DNA of 64,000 nucleotides, taken from positions 868,001 through 932,000 of the forward strand of contig RHLJ01000001.1 of assembly GCA_003712055.1 (NCBI GenBank). Direction: 5' to 3'. Made by a program: the position numbers and the translations under genes. The first letter of the stretch is position 1; each line of letters begins with the position of its first letter. This DNA is from Balneola sp. (lineage in GTDB: Bacteria > Bacteroidota > Rhodothermia > Balneolales > Balneolaceae). Positions 1-8,294 of this stretch are shown in pieces. The notes below the pieces were generated by a model that saw only the letters and a program-made list of their open reading frames with translations, made no database searches and was not told the origin of the DNA.

Positions 1-1
1 C

Positions 2-388
2 ATTAACTACCCTGATCCAAGGCTGAGGGAGGATATCCACTGCTTTGCTCGAATTCTGAATCTCATAGCTCACTTTGAGCTTGGGAACCAAACGCTGTTG
101 GAATACCAGGTTCGCTCTACTTATCGCTTCATCATCAAGATGAACGACCTTAATTCAGTACAAGAAGAAATCCTGAAGTTCCTTCGGAACCTTACCTCTA
201 TCAACCCGAAGGATTTAACCAAAGAGTTCGAAAACCTTCGTACTACCCTTCTTGAAATCCAGAAAAAGCCATACCAGCGCCGGGCGTTTTTATACTTGGA
301 CATCATATCCTGGTTGGAATCCAAAATTGATCAAAAACCTATCCAGGAAGTCATTAGAGCGAAATTTACTCCCAGAAACGGACGATAA
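2..388 (+). CDS. C-terminal part of an unidentified helical protein (cut by window edge)
   Basis: The reading frame is open from the first bases to a stop at 386-388, giving 128 visible residues; the gene begins outside the window. The visible part is alpha-helical and charged, with no signal peptide or membrane segment. The pattern of Arg/Tyr/Leu-rich helices (FELGN..LLEYQVRSTYRF) reminds me of C-terminal ends of Bacteroidota TPR-type cytosolic proteins, but I cannot assign a function. It ends about 100 bases before the ilv leader region, on the same strand, so read-through into the attenuator is possible. An internal TTG at 98 is not needed as a start because the frame continues upstream. 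Confidence 0.6.
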   Translation: MNYPDPRLREDIHCFARILNLIAHFELGNQTLLEYQVRSTYRFIIKMNDLNSVQEEILKFLRNLTSINPKDLTKEFENLRTTLLEIQKKPYQRRAFLYLDIISWLESKIDQKPIQEVIRAKFTPRNGR

Positions 389-486
389 ATTTTCTTTGGC
401 CATCCCATTTTTCTGAATATTTATTTCATCTGATGATTGTATTTCGAGGCAAGAAGCTTTTTCTTTGCGAGCAAACAGATTAATTA

Positions 487-585
487 TGTTATCAACAATC
501 ATTTCCTTGGTCATTATTAGCGTCATTGGTAAATCATACCGACCAGGGAAAGCTCTATGTTGACAGGACAACGATTTTAAACTAA
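487..585 (+). CDS. ilvL: ilv operon leader peptide (IlvL-like)
   Basis: A 32-codon ORF, ATG 487 to TAA 583-585. Eight of the ten residues at positions 5-14 are branched-chain (I5 I6 L8 V9 I10 I11 V13 I14). The stretch [10 protein letters not shown] closely resembles the ISLVVISVVV segment that I recall from enterobacterial IlvL. It lies 41 bases upstream of ilvD and its stop codon overlaps the 5' arm of a strong intrinsic terminator. Such peptides act in cis: ribosome stalling at Ile/Val/Leu codons reports starvation for the operon's end products. The peptide itself probably has no other role. No strong Shine-Dalgarno is visible, which is normal for this lineage. Confidence 0.8.
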   Translation, partial: CYQQSFPWSLLASLVNHTDQGKLYVDRTTILN

Positions 586-607
586 GCCTTCCCCAACCGG
601 AAGGCTT
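504..607 (+). promoter_or_regulatory. ilv transcription attenuator (alternative hairpins 1:2, 2:3, 3:4)
   Basis: Four mutually pairing segments can be read. Segment 1 is TTCCTTGGTC (504-513), inside the Ile/Val codons of the leader. It pairs with segment 2 GACCAGGGAA (541-550) over 10 positions with one G-U. Segment 2, extended as GGGAAAGCT (546-554), pairs 8 of 9 with segment 3 AGCCTTCCC (585-593). Segment 3 is the 5' arm of the terminator, which pairs with segment 4 (599-607). A ribosome stalled on segment 1 would free 2 to pair with 3 and block termination. The pairings are seen in the sequence; the mechanism is inferred from known ilv/trp/his attenuators. Oddity: the leader stop lies at 583-585, later than in classical examples. 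Confidence 0.72.
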
Positions 608-614
608 TTTTTTT
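584..614 (+). terminator. Intrinsic terminator of the ilv attenuator
   Basis: Perfect 9-bp stem AAGCCTTCC / GGAAGGCTT (584-592 with 599-607), six-base loop CCAACC, then an unbroken T run to 614. It sits 12 bases before the ilvD start, so in the terminated state the whole operon is switched off. Confidence 0.85.
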
Positions 615-626
615 GATAAAGAATTA

Positions 627-2306
627 ATGGCAGAACTGAACAAATACAGCAAACACATTACGCAAGACGGCTCCCAGCCTGCCGCCCAGGCGATGCTCCA
701 TGCACTGGGACTTACTGATGAAGATTTGCAACAGCCTATGATTGGAATCGCAAGTACAGGATATGAGGGAAATCCTTGTAACATGCACTTAAATGATCTT
801 GCTGTTCATATAAAACGAGGTGTAAATGCCCATGCAATGACTGGCCTCATCTTCAATACCATTGGTATAAGTGATGGTATTTCAATGGGAACTCCGGGGA
901 TGCGTTACTCCCTTCCCTCCCGGGATTTAATCGCCGATTCTATGGAGTCGATGGTTAAAGGAATGAGCTATGATGGAATGGCTGCAATCGTTGGATGTGA
1001 TAAGAATATGCCGGGAGCGTTGATGGCAATGCTTCGGATCAATCGTCCCGCTATTCTGATTTATGGAGGAACTATTGCACCGGGACATCATAATGGGAAA
1101 AAGTTAGACGTGGTTTCAGCCTTTGAAGCCTGGGGACAAAAAGTATCGGGTTCAATTGATGATAAGGAGTTCAAAGATATCGTAATGAACTCCTGCCCCG
1201 GCCCGGGAGCTTGTGGAGGTATGTACACGGCTAATACTATGGCTTCAGCAATAGAAGCGATGGGAATGAGTCTTCCATATAATGCTTCCAATCCTGCCAC
1301 CAGCGCCGATAAAGTACTGGAATGTGAAGCCGTTGGGGAGCATTTATATGCATTGCTTGAAAAAGATATCAAGCCGAGAGATATCCTTACTAAAACCTCT
1401 CTACAAAATGCATTTAAACTGATCACAATCCTGGGAGGCTCAACTAATGCCGTGCTCCATATGATTGCCATTGCTAAAGCTGCTGACCTGGAGTTTACTT
1501 TAGCTGATTTCCAGGAAATTAGTGATTCCACTCCTTTCCTAGCTGATTTAAAACCCAGCGGGCAGTATGTAATGGAAGATCTCCATAATGTGGGCGGAAT
1601 TCCCGGAGTAATGAAGTTCATGCTGAATGAAGGTATGATCGATGGTAGTTGCCTTACTGTAACTGGGAAAAGTATTGAAGAAAACCTGGAGGATATCAGT
1701 CCCCTCTCTTCCGAGCAAAAAGTTGTATTCCCGGTTTCTACTCCAATAAAGACAAATGGTCACATTCAAATCCTCTTTGGAAATGTTGCTGAAGAAGGAG
1801 CCGTAGCAAAAATTACCGGAAAAGAAGGATTGGCTTTCTCAGGCCCGGCTCGGGTTTTCGACAGTGAAGAAGAAGCCAATGATGGCATTAAAGATGGTAA
1901 AGTTCAAAAAGGAGATGTCATTGTTATCCGATATGTAGGACCAAGAGGCGGACCAGGAATGCCTGAGATGCTTAAACCCACTTCAGCTATCATGGGCGCT
2001 GGGCTAGGCAAAGATGTGGCGTTAATCACTGACGGTAGATTTTCAGGTGGCTCACATGGATTCGTGGTTGGACATGTAACTCCTGAGGCGCAATCAGGAG
2101 GAACTATCGCACTTATCCAGGATGGAGACCTCATCAGTATTGATGCCGAGCAAAATACTATCCATGTAGATCTTTCGGAAAAGGAATTGGAAATCAGGCG
2201 AGAAGCCTGGCAAGAACCTCCGCTTAAAGAACAAAGCGGACAATTGTACAAATATGCGAAAACGGTTTCATCAGCCTCGGAAGGCTGCGTGACCGATGAG
2301 TTCTAA
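627..2306 (+). CDS. ilvD: Dihydroxy-acid dehydratase
   Basis: Converts 2,3-dihydroxy-isovalerate and 2,3-dihydroxy-3-methylvalerate to the 2-keto acids, the third step of valine/isoleucine synthesis. At 559 residues it is full length for the family. The Fe-S ligand motifs are present: GCDKNMPG with Cys near residue 124 and [17 protein letters not shown] near 190-206. The C-terminal half carries the GGPGMPEM and [10 protein letters not shown] signatures of the ILVD/EDD family. ATG 627 follows the attenuator terminator and begins directly after an A-rich stretch. It is the first structural gene of ilvD-ilvB-ilvN-ilvC; ilvB starts 25 bases downstream. Regulation by the attenuator upstream is expected. 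Confidence 0.97.
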   Translation: MAELNKYSKHITQDGSQPAAQAMLHALGLTDEDLQQPMIGIASTGYEGNPCNMHLNDLAVHIKRGVNAHAMTGLIFNTIGISDGISMGTPGMRYSLPSRDLIADSMESMVKGMSYDGMAAIVGCDKNMPGALMAMLRINRPAILIYGGTIAPGHHNGKKLDVVSAFEAWGQKVSGSIDDKEFKDIVMNSCPGPGACGGMYTANTMASAIEAMGMSLPYNASNPATSADKVLECEAVGEHLYALLEKDIKPRDILTKTSLQNAFKLITILGGSTNAVLHMIAIAKAADLEFTLADFQEISDSTPFLADLKPSGQYVMEDLHNVGGIPGVMKFMLNEGMIDGSCLTVTGKSIEENLEDISPLSSEQKVVFPVSTPIKTNGHIQILFGNVAEEGAVAKITGKEGLAFSGPARVFDSEEEANDGIKDGKVQKGDVIVIRYVGPRGGPGMPEMLKPTSAIMGAGLGKDVALITDGRFSGGSHGFVVGHVTPEAQSGGTIALIQDGDLISIDAEQNTIHVDLSEKELEIRREAWQEPPLKEQSGQLYKYAKTVSSASEGCVTDEF

Positions 2307-2330
2307 TCAGTCATTCTCAACTCACTCACT

Positions 2331-4067
2331 ATGGGAACGGTAGACACACTCAATCAAACAACGACACAAACAACCTCAACTGAACGAGTTACTGGCGCAG
2401 ATGCCGTGGTCCGGATTCTACTTGAAGAAGGTGTGGATATGCTCTTTGGATATCCTGGCGGAGCCATTATGCCGGTATATGATTCTCTTTATGATTACCG
2501 TGAGCAAATCCATCATGTTCTTGCTCGTCATGAACAGGGAGCAAGTCATGCTGCACAAGGCTATGCACGAGCTTCAGGAAAAGTGGGCGTTTGCCTGGCA
2601 ACTTCTGGTCCGGGAGCAACGAACCTAATTACAGGATTAGCCGATGCACAAATCGACTCCACTCCTCTTGTTTGTATAACAGGTCAAGTGCCATCTGGTT
2701 TATTAGGTAGTGATGCCTTCCAGGAAACGGATGTGATTGGGATTTCGATGCCAGTAACTAAATGGAATTACCAGGTTACACGCGCAGAGGAGATCCCCGA
2801 AGCACTTGCCAAAGCTTTTTACCTTGCAAGATCAGGACGACCAGGCCCTGTGTTAGTAGACATCACCAAAGACGCCCAGTTTGAGGAGTTTGATTTCGAG
2901 TACAAGAAATGTACTTCCATTCGTAGTTATGTTGAAAAACCCGCCCTTGATTTGGCAAAAGTAGAGGAAGCCGCCGAACTCATAAATAATGCAAAGCGCC
3001 CCTACGTACTATTTGGCCAGGGAGTAATACTGGCACATGCTGAAAAAGAATTCAAGGCTTTCATTGAGAAAACGGGAATCCCCTCTGCATGGACCATTAT
3101 GGGGCTTTCTGCACTTGAAACAGATCATCCATTGAATGTGGGAATGCTGGGCATGCATGGTAATTATGGGCCAAACCTGCTTACTAACGAATGTGATATA
3201 CTCATAGCTATAGGCATGAGATTTGACGACCGGGTAACAGGTAACCTTTCCAAGTATGCAAAACAGGCAAAGGTCATCCACATGGAAATTGACCCCGCTG
3301 AAATTGATAAGAATGTGAAAACAGATGTCGCGGTTCTTGGCGATGCCAAGGAATCCTTGCAAGAACTTATCAAACGAGTAAAACCGAACAGCCATGAAGA
3401 GTGGTTGCAGCGATTCAGAGATTGCGATAAGCAAGAACATGAAAAGGTAATTCAAGACGAGCTATACCCTACTTCCGATATACTGAGTATGGGGGAAGTA
3501 ATTCGATTAATTAATGAGAATACCGGAGGTGATCATATCCTGGTTACCGACGTGGGGCAGCACCAAATGGTGGCTTGCCGTTATTCTAAATTCACTCAAT
3601 CGAAGAGCAACATAACCTCGGGTGGACTCGGAACGATGGGTTTCGGGCTGCCTGCTGGTTTGGGTGCTGCACTTGGAGCGCCGGACCGAACAGTAATTGC
3701 TGTGGTTGGCGATGGTGGGTTCCAAATGACGCTTCAGGAATTGGCTACCATCTATCAGACCAAGGCTAAGGTGAAAGTATTATTACTCAATAATGAGTTT
3801 TTAGGAATGGTAAGGCAGTGGCAACAGCTCTTTTTCGATAAGCGATACTCTGCCACAGAAATGATTAACCCCGATTTCCAGCAGATGGTGAAAGGCTTTT
3901 ATATCCCTACCAATAAGGTTACTAAACGAGAAGAATTAGAAGCCGCAGTAAAAGAATTCATTGAATTTGATGGCGCTTACTTCCTGGAAGTAATGGTTGG
4001 AAAGGAAAATAATGTATTCCCTATGGTTCCCAGCGGATCGGGAGTAGCAGAGATCAGACTGGAGTGA
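2331..4067 (+). CDS. ilvB: Acetolactate synthase large (catalytic) subunit
   Basis: Thiamine-diphosphate enzyme that condenses pyruvate with pyruvate or 2-ketobutyrate, the committed step of branched-chain synthesis. It has 578 residues in the three-domain order of the family. The N-terminal domain has GYPGG and the catalytic Glu in ARHEQGASHAA (about residue 67). The C-terminal ThDP domain has GDGGFQMTLQELAT (from about residue 460) followed by LLNNEFLGMVRQWQ. It works with the small subunit encoded 4 bases downstream. The first 20 residues are Thr/Gln-rich and poorly conserved in the family, but ATG 2331 is the only sensible start. Confidence 0.96.
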   Translation: MGTVDTLNQTTTQTTSTERVTGADAVVRILLEEGVDMLFGYPGGAIMPVYDSLYDYREQIHHVLARHEQGASHAAQGYARASGKVGVCLATSGPGATNLITGLADAQIDSTPLVCITGQVPSGLLGSDAFQETDVIGISMPVTKWNYQVTRAEEIPEALAKAFYLARSGRPGPVLVDITKDAQFEEFDFEYKKCTSIRSYVEKPALDLAKVEEAAELINNAKRPYVLFGQGVILAHAEKEFKAFIEKTGIPSAWTIMGLSALETDHPLNVGMLGMHGNYGPNLLTNECDILIAIGMRFDDRVTGNLSKYAKQAKVIHMEIDPAEIDKNVKTDVAVLGDAKESLQELIKRVKPNSHEEWLQRFRDCDKQEHEKVIQDELYPTSDILSMGEVIRLINENTGGDHILVTDVGQHQMVACRYSKFTQSKSNITSGGLGTMGFGLPAGLGAALGAPDRTVIAVVGDGGFQMTLQELATIYQTKAKVKVLLLNNEFLGMVRQWQQLFFDKRYSATEMINPDFQQMVKGFYIPTNKVTKREELEAAVKEFIEFDGAYFLEVMVGKENNVFPMVPSGSGVAEIRLE

Positions 4068-4071
4068 TACT

Positions 4072-4617
4072 ATGGTACCTTTAGAACAAGAATTTACGAT
4101 TACGGCATATACTGAAAATCATGTCGGACTTTTGCATCGGCTCACGATTATTTTCACCAAGCGGAAGATCAATATTGAAAGTCTCACTACCTCTGAGAGT
4201 GAGATGGAAGGCGTACACCGTTTCACAATTGCAGTAACTGAAACAGAAGAAGTGATCCAGAAAGTGGTGAAACAAATCGAAAAACAGGTTGAGGTATTAA
4301 AAGCGGGCTATTATAAGCGCGAAGAAGTGGTTCAACAGGAACTAGCGTTGTACAAAATTCCGACTGAATCCTTAACAAACAGCCTGGAAGTAGAACTCAT
4401 CGTCAGAGAGCATAATGCACGTTTCCTGACCATTGAAAAAGATTTCGTGGTGATCGAAAAAGCAGGTTATCGTAGGGAAACCGTTGCTTTATTTGAAGAT
4501 TTACAGCCCTATGGGATCAATGAATTTGTACGTTCAGGCCGCATAGCTGTAGCCCGGCAAGAATATGGCCTCGGTAAACAGGTCAAAGAATTATTGGGGG
4601 AAGAAGTTGATGGATAA
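4072..4617 (+). CDS. ilvN: Acetolactate synthase small (regulatory) subunit
   Basis: Regulatory ACT-domain subunit (181 residues) that confers feedback inhibition by valine on the large subunit. The N-terminal ACT domain begins at ITAYTENHVGLLHRLTIIFTKRKINIESL. The C-terminal domain has the LEVELIVREHNARFLTIEKDF region and ends VRSGRIAVARQ..., typical of the longer small-subunit form. It starts 4 bases after the ilvB stop and is probably translationally coupled. The official symbol varies (ilvN/ilvH). Confidence 0.93.
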   Translation: MVPLEQEFTITAYTENHVGLLHRLTIIFTKRKINIESLTTSESEMEGVHRFTIAVTETEEVIQKVVKQIEKQVEVLKAGYYKREEVVQQELALYKIPTESLTNSLEVELIVREHNARFLTIEKDFVVIEKAGYRRETVALFEDLQPYGINEFVRSGRIAVARQEYGLGKQVKELLGEEVDG

Positions 4618-4798
4618 CCAAGATTTTTGCTCGCAAAGACCCACCCCTCAATCCCCTCCGTCGGAGGAGACGCTCGTTGTTTATACTTCTGGATCAGAAC
4701 AACGAGTCTCTCCTCTTGAGAGGAGAACAAGAGGTGTGTCTCTAAGACACATCCAAAACTAAAAGAAACTCACAAACTAAAAACAACAGAACACACAA
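4618..4798. repeat. ilvN-ilvC intergenic region with small palindromes
   Basis: This is the only wide gap within the ilv operon. It contains short inverted repeats, such as CTCCTCTTGAGAGGAG near 4711-4726 and GTGTCTCTAAGACAC near 4736-4750, plus two copies of an ACAACGAG/CTCGTTGT motif. The last 45 bases before ilvC are almost free of G/T and act as the usual A-rich leader. It may be a decayed dispersed repeat; no terminator T run is present, so read-through into ilvC is likely. Confidence 0.5.
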
Positions 4799-5845
4799 AT
4801 GGCACTTTTAAATTTTGGCGGAGTCGAAGAAGAAGTAGTAACACGTGAGGAATTCCCTCTTGAGAAAGCCAGGGAGACCCTTAAAGACGAAACGATCGCC
4901 ATTTTAGGATATGGAGTACAAGGCCCCGGACAAGCCTTAAATCTGAAAGACAATGGCTTTAATGTAATTGTCGGCCAACGAAAGAACTCCAAAACCTGGG
5001 ATAAAGCGGTAGCCGATGGCTGGGTTCCTGGCGAAACACTTTTTGAACTTGAAGAAGCTTGCCAACGAGGAACCATCCTCCAGTTCCTTCTTTCCGATGC
5101 GGGACAAATCTCCCTCTGGCCTACCGTAAAGGAGAACCTAACTCCCGGAAAAGCACTCTACTTCTCCCATGGATTTGGAATCACCTATAAAGAACGAACT
5201 GGTATTGTCCCCCCGGATGATGTGGATGTGATTCTTGTTGCTCCAAAAGGCTCGGGGACTTCCCTTCGCCGAATGTTCTTAGAAGGCCGCGGATTAAACT
5301 CTAGCTATGCCATTTTCCAGGATGCCACAGGAAATGCAAAAAATCGTGTGGTTGCATTGGGGATTGGTGTAGGATCAGGCTACCTCTTCCCTACCACCTT
5401 CAAAAAAGAAGTATACAGCGATTTAACAGGCGAGCGCGGAACCTTAATGGGCGCCATCCAGGGAATTTTTGCTGCGCAGTATGAAGTACTTCGTGCAAAC
5501 GGGCATACCCCTTCCGAAGCCTTTAACGAAACGGTGGAAGAACTTACCCAATCTCTCATGCCTTTAGTAGCCGAAAACGGCATGGACTGGATGTATGCCA
5601 ACTGTTCTACCACTGCTCAACGTGGCGCACTGGACTGGTGGAAACCATTCCGCGATGCGACAAAGCCAGTTTTTGAAGAGCTCTATAAAGAAGTAGCAGC
5701 AGGTAATGAAGCTCAGAAGTCAATCGATTCTAATTCCAAAGATGATTACCGGGAAGGATTAGAACAAGAGCTCCAGGAACTCCGCGAAAGCGAAATGTGG
5801 CAGGCTGGTGCTACCGTAAGGACCTTGCGGCCGGAGAATAATTAA
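4799..5845 (+). CDS. ilvC: Ketol-acid reductoisomerase (class I)
   Basis: NADPH- and Mg-dependent isomerisation/reduction of acetolactate or acetohydroxybutyrate, the second pathway step. It has 348 residues. The N-terminal Rossmann motif ILGYGVQGPGQALNLKDNG is followed by a cofactor-specificity loop VGQRKNSKTWDKA. The knotted C-terminal helical domain includes the metal ligands in DLTGERGTLMGAIQGIF and the EELTQSLMPL segment. The GYGVQGPGQA wording and the divergent 'ILQFLLSDAGQ' loop match the variant found in fungi and Bacteroidota rather than the proteobacterial long form. It is the last gene of the ilv operon and is followed by dispersed repeats. Confidence 0.95.
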   Translation: MALLNFGGVEEEVVTREEFPLEKARETLKDETIAILGYGVQGPGQALNLKDNGFNVIVGQRKNSKTWDKAVADGWVPGETLFELEEACQRGTILQFLLSDAGQISLWPTVKENLTPGKALYFSHGFGITYKERTGIVPPDDVDVILVAPKGSGTSLRRMFLEGRGLNSSYAIFQDATGNAKNRVVALGIGVGSGYLFPTTFKKEVYSDLTGERGTLMGAIQGIFAAQYEVLRANGHTPSEAFNETVEELTQSLMPLVAENGMDWMYANCSTTAQRGALDWWKPFRDATKPVFEELYKEVAAGNEAQKSIDSNSKDDYREGLEQELQELRESEMWQAGATVRTLRPENN

Positions 5846-5854
5846 ACTCTGTTT

Positions 5855-5936
5855 GTCATTGCGAGCGTAGCGAAGCAATCTCTTCATTTCTACTCATATC
5901 CTTGAGATTGCTTCGTCGCAGACTCCTCGCAAAGAC
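5855..5936. repeat. Dispersed palindromic repeat (GTCATTGCGAGCG type)
   Basis: The arms GTCATTGCGAGCGTAGCGAAGCAATCTC and GAGATTGCTTCGTCGCA...CTCGCAAAGAC are inverted relative to each other. Members of the same family occur at about 11944-12035 and 12341-12442. The element lies just downstream of ilvC and could fold into a long hairpin. Confidence 0.7.
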
Positions 5937-5952
5937 TCTACCCTTTAATTGT

Positions 5953-6024
5953 TATTCTGAGGTTGCCGCCGAAGGATCTAATCGACTATACGACTAGATC
6001 CTTCGCAAGTATGCTCAGGATGAC
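5953..6024. repeat. Dispersed palindromic repeat (AAGGATCTA/TAGATCCTT type)
   Basis: Inverted arms CCGAAGGATCTA and TAGATCCTTCGCAAG...CTCAGGATGAC. Related elements are at 10960-11037 and 16736-16811, with a half-element at 62101-62128. Confidence 0.7.
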
Positions 6025-6069
6025 TTTTTATTTTTCGGATTTTACACCTGGACTTTATACTTTTTTTTG

Positions 6070-6732
6070 ATGGATGCGATAAAGGGATATTTAATCGATT
6101 TTATTTCCAGTAATGGAAATGCTCAAAAATTCGAAAAATGGCTTTATGAACAGGATTCTTCCTTTTTGGAAAACTACTTTGGAGAGAATGGCTATCTAAA
6201 TCTTATTGGTTATGATTATAGGAAGAAAACTTTCGAGGATGTAGTAGAACTAATTAAGACAAATATTAACCCTGAAGTTAAAATTGAATTTGATAAGGAA
6301 TTCGAAAAAAGAAAAAAGATGATTTCAGGGGTTTGCGTTAAAAATATAGCTCCTGATTATGATGGAAAGTCATTAAGAAACTGGGGAATTGAAATAGGAG
6401 AAGTTTACTCAATAATTAATATTTGGAAAAAAAGAGACTCGATCTTTAAAAAGCGAGTGTATGTTGAATATGTTAACCCTCAGTATCATTTTTTCCCTTC
6501 AGGTCTTGTCCCTATGGAACTGTTTGAAATTAACCTAACTAATATTCCTGACCCTTATTTAAAATCCTCATACAGGTTTGGTGAATATAAAATCGAACCT
6601 AAAGCATGGTCAAAAGAGTTTTATTTACCTATTAATAAATCCTTTTGGGATGATTTTTATAATCATGACGACAAAGCAGTAGACACTTATCATGATACTT
6701 TAAAAGAACTTGGAATAATAACTCCTTGGTAA
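6070..6732 (+). CDS. Unidentified soluble protein, immunity-like
   Basis: 220 residues from ATG 6070 (a TTG lies one codon upstream). There is no signal peptide or membrane helix. The N-terminus (IKGYLIDFISSN..., then FEKWLYEQDSSFLENYF, then a YLNLIGYDYRKK segment) has the rhythm of small proteins often found as immunity proteins near polymorphic toxins: a short helical pair, then a conserved L-I-x-x-D-Y. The C-terminal half has many aromatic residues. The gene is AT-rich compared with its ilv neighbours and is flanked by dispersed repeats, which suggests recent acquisition. I do not recognise the family; the immunity idea is inference only. Confidence 0.55.
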   Translation: MDAIKGYLIDFISSNGNAQKFEKWLYEQDSSFLENYFGENGYLNLIGYDYRKKTFEDVVELIKTNINPEVKIEFDKEFEKRKKMISGVCVKNIAPDYDGKSLRNWGIEIGEVYSIINIWKKRDSIFKKRVYVEYVNPQYHFFPSGLVPMELFEINLTNIPDPYLKSSYRFGEYKIEPKAWSKEFYLPINKSFWDDFYNHDDKAVDTYHDTLKELGIITPW

Positions 6733-6863
6733 TTCATACTATTTTTCTAGTTCAACTTTACCCACATTCTAAAGTATACAGCCGACAGACCTAAGGATTA
6801 CAATTCATAACATGGAACGAATTTTTCCTGCATTCGGGTTATTCACCCATTCAACCCAATGCT

Positions 6864-7025
6864 ATGCCAGCAACTAATACTAAAATAGATCTCGATATCG
6901 AATATTTGCCAGAAGGTAAATTTGAGATTATTTCTGCTTCCGTAAAGGGCTTAGAATCTAGGTGTAATTCTATCGCTGAGGTAATAGCGCAGGCCTTAGC
7001 TGCTGTAGAAGAACAAGATTCTTAG
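6864..7025 (+). CDS. Small protein, HicB-antitoxin-like N-terminal fold
   Basis: A 53-codon ORF, ATG 6864 to TAG 7023-7025. The pattern (IDLDIEYLPEGKFEIISAS, then VKGLESRCNSIAEVIAQALAAVEE) resembles the beta-beta-beta-alpha core of HicB-type antitoxins, where strands carry a 'x-x-GL-x-x' turn and a helix with repeated Ala. It would be short for HicB, since a C-terminal DNA-binding part is missing, and no HicA-like partner is seen. It could be a remnant or a stand-alone small protein. Confidence 0.4.
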   Translation: MPATNTKIDLDIEYLPEGKFEIISASVKGLESRCNSIAEVIAQALAAVEEQDS

Positions 7026-7546
7026 GTTATTTCTATGATACTTTTGAGCGATTGATTCCCGATAACCACCGGGACAGGCGCTAGTACCAAAACCCACCGT
7101 AAGGAATGTTAAACCCGTCATGCCGAACTTGTTTCGGCATCTTTATGAGGTTCATGAAACAACTACAAAATGGATAGCTGAACAACGCCCTTCCTTAAGA
7201 TCTTGAAACAAGTTCAGGATGACCGAAAAGTCTTTTATTGCCCTTCTTAGTGTTCCTTATCCCGAGCTTATACAACTCAAAATTCTGAAGTATCCTTGAT
7301 AGGTTAATCCGCATTAGAAATTGGAATGGAAAAAGCGAGTTGAAGGATCGGCATACCTGCAAGGTGAATAAATCCGTTCGGGGAGAAAAGTATTAGCGCT
7401 TGAGGTAGATCGAAGACCTTCGGATTTATTCAGCCGAAGCTTCATGAGCGCCATTCAAATTTCGCAGCGGAGAGTTTTTGCTACTGAGCCTGCACTGAGG
7501 AAGCTCAGTGTCGGTACAAAAGTAGAAGACAAAAGTATTAGAGAAG
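7026..7546. other. Gene-free stretch with repeats
   Basis: No convincing ORF. It contains a GTCATG...GATGAC dispersed element (7116-7223). A separate inverted repeat has TGAATAAATCCG (about 7372-7383) facing CGGATTTATTCA (about 7423-7434). Short palindromes such as CTGCACTGAGGAAGCTCAGTG follow near 7490. It looks like decayed mobile or repeat DNA. Confidence 0.5.
7116..7223. repeat. Dispersed repeat (GTCATGCCGAACTTGTTTCGGCAT type)
   Basis: Starts GTCATGCCGAACTTGTTTCGGCAT (itself palindromic) and ends CTTGAAACAAGTTCAGGATGAC, the same end structure as the element at 61895-62027. Confidence 0.6.
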
Positions 7547-7714
7547 CTAATCCTCCGATTCAGCGCCCCATTTCCCCCAATCCTCAAACTCTCCATTCTC
7601 GATAAGAACCCCTAACACCACGCCTAAGCCTAACCACAACCCCATACTGCCCGTTGCTACACCAATAGCAGTTCCTATTGCTATACCGATTGCGATTCCC
7701 ATTCCTTTTTCCAT
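7547..7714 (-). CDS. Small glycine-zipper membrane protein
   Basis: 55 residues when started at the ATG at 7714. This start is preferred because AGGAG lies about 8 bases upstream, while the longer form adds nine non-conserved residues. The protein is a single Gly/Ala/Ile-rich hydrophobic block (GIAIGIAIGTAIGVATG, then LWLGLGVVLGVLI) with GxxxG spacing, followed by an acidic tail. Such glycine-zipper peptides sit in membranes; the function is unknown. It is divergent from the NTF2-like gene at 7848. Confidence 0.6.
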   Translation of the reverse strand: MEKGMGIAIGIAIGTAIGVATGSMGLWLGLGVVLGVLIENGEFEDWGKWGAESED

Positions 7715-7847
7715 GATGTTCTCCTTATCAAAAATTATCAACGGAGTTGGCTACGGTGATTACTTCACTTTGTTTCTCAGTCCACCAAACATTTCTGTAT
7801 TTGATAATTTGCCCCTCTCCCATTGCCCATTTACTTTCGGGTAGAAA

Positions 7848-8243
7848 ATGAATAAAAAACCGATAATGGACTTACAGGCTAACAAACAAAATGCTATCGC
7901 CTTTTATAAAATGGCGTATGAAGGAAGCTCACGAAAAGCTGTTGAACTTTATATTGGAGATGAATACATCCAGCATAACCTTAATGTAGCAGATGGCACT
8001 GAGGGATTTATCAAGTATTTCGAACGAATGCAGAATGAATACCCAGATAAATCGATCGAGTTTCTTCGTTGCATTGCGGAGGGAGATTTAGTAGCTCTTC
8101 ATACACATCAAACCTGGCCTGGAAACGATCAGTACATAACCATGGACTTCTTCCGATTTGATGAACGAGGTAAAATATGTGAGCATTGGGATGCTATTCA
8201 ACAAATACCTAAGCACCCGGTAAATCCTAATACGATGTATTGA
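7848..8243 (+). CDS. SnoaL-like (NTF2-fold) protein
   Basis: 131 residues with the SnoaL/NTF2-like layout: an N-terminal helix (NKQNAIAFYKMAYEG), the YIGDEYIQHNLNVADGTEGFIKYF segment, and a C-terminal sheet DLVALHTHQTW...MDFFRFDERGKICEHWDAIQ. It closely follows the 'predicted SnoaL-like aldol condensation enzyme' group that is common as small cytosolic enzymes of unknown substrate. There is no signal peptide. It stands alone with an A-rich start context. Confidence 0.8.
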   Translation: MNKKPIMDLQANKQNAIAFYKMAYEGSSRKAVELYIGDEYIQHNLNVADGTEGFIKYFERMQNEYPDKSIEFLRCIAEGDLVALHTHQTWPGNDQYITMDFFRFDERGKICEHWDAIQQIPKHPVNPNTMY

Positions 8244-8294
8244 TCAAATCATTTACTTTCCAGGTAAGTAATCACAAACCTAATCCATCCTGCT

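Noticed and set aside
389-486. Promoter for the ilv leader
   Set aside because: A promoter should be here, but no convincing TAnnTTTG/TTG pair at proper spacing can be pointed out, so no feature was listed.
4565-4762. ORF reading from the end of ilvN into the ilvN-ilvC gap
   Set aside because: Overlaps ilvN in another frame and translates palindromic repeat DNA; no protein-like pattern.
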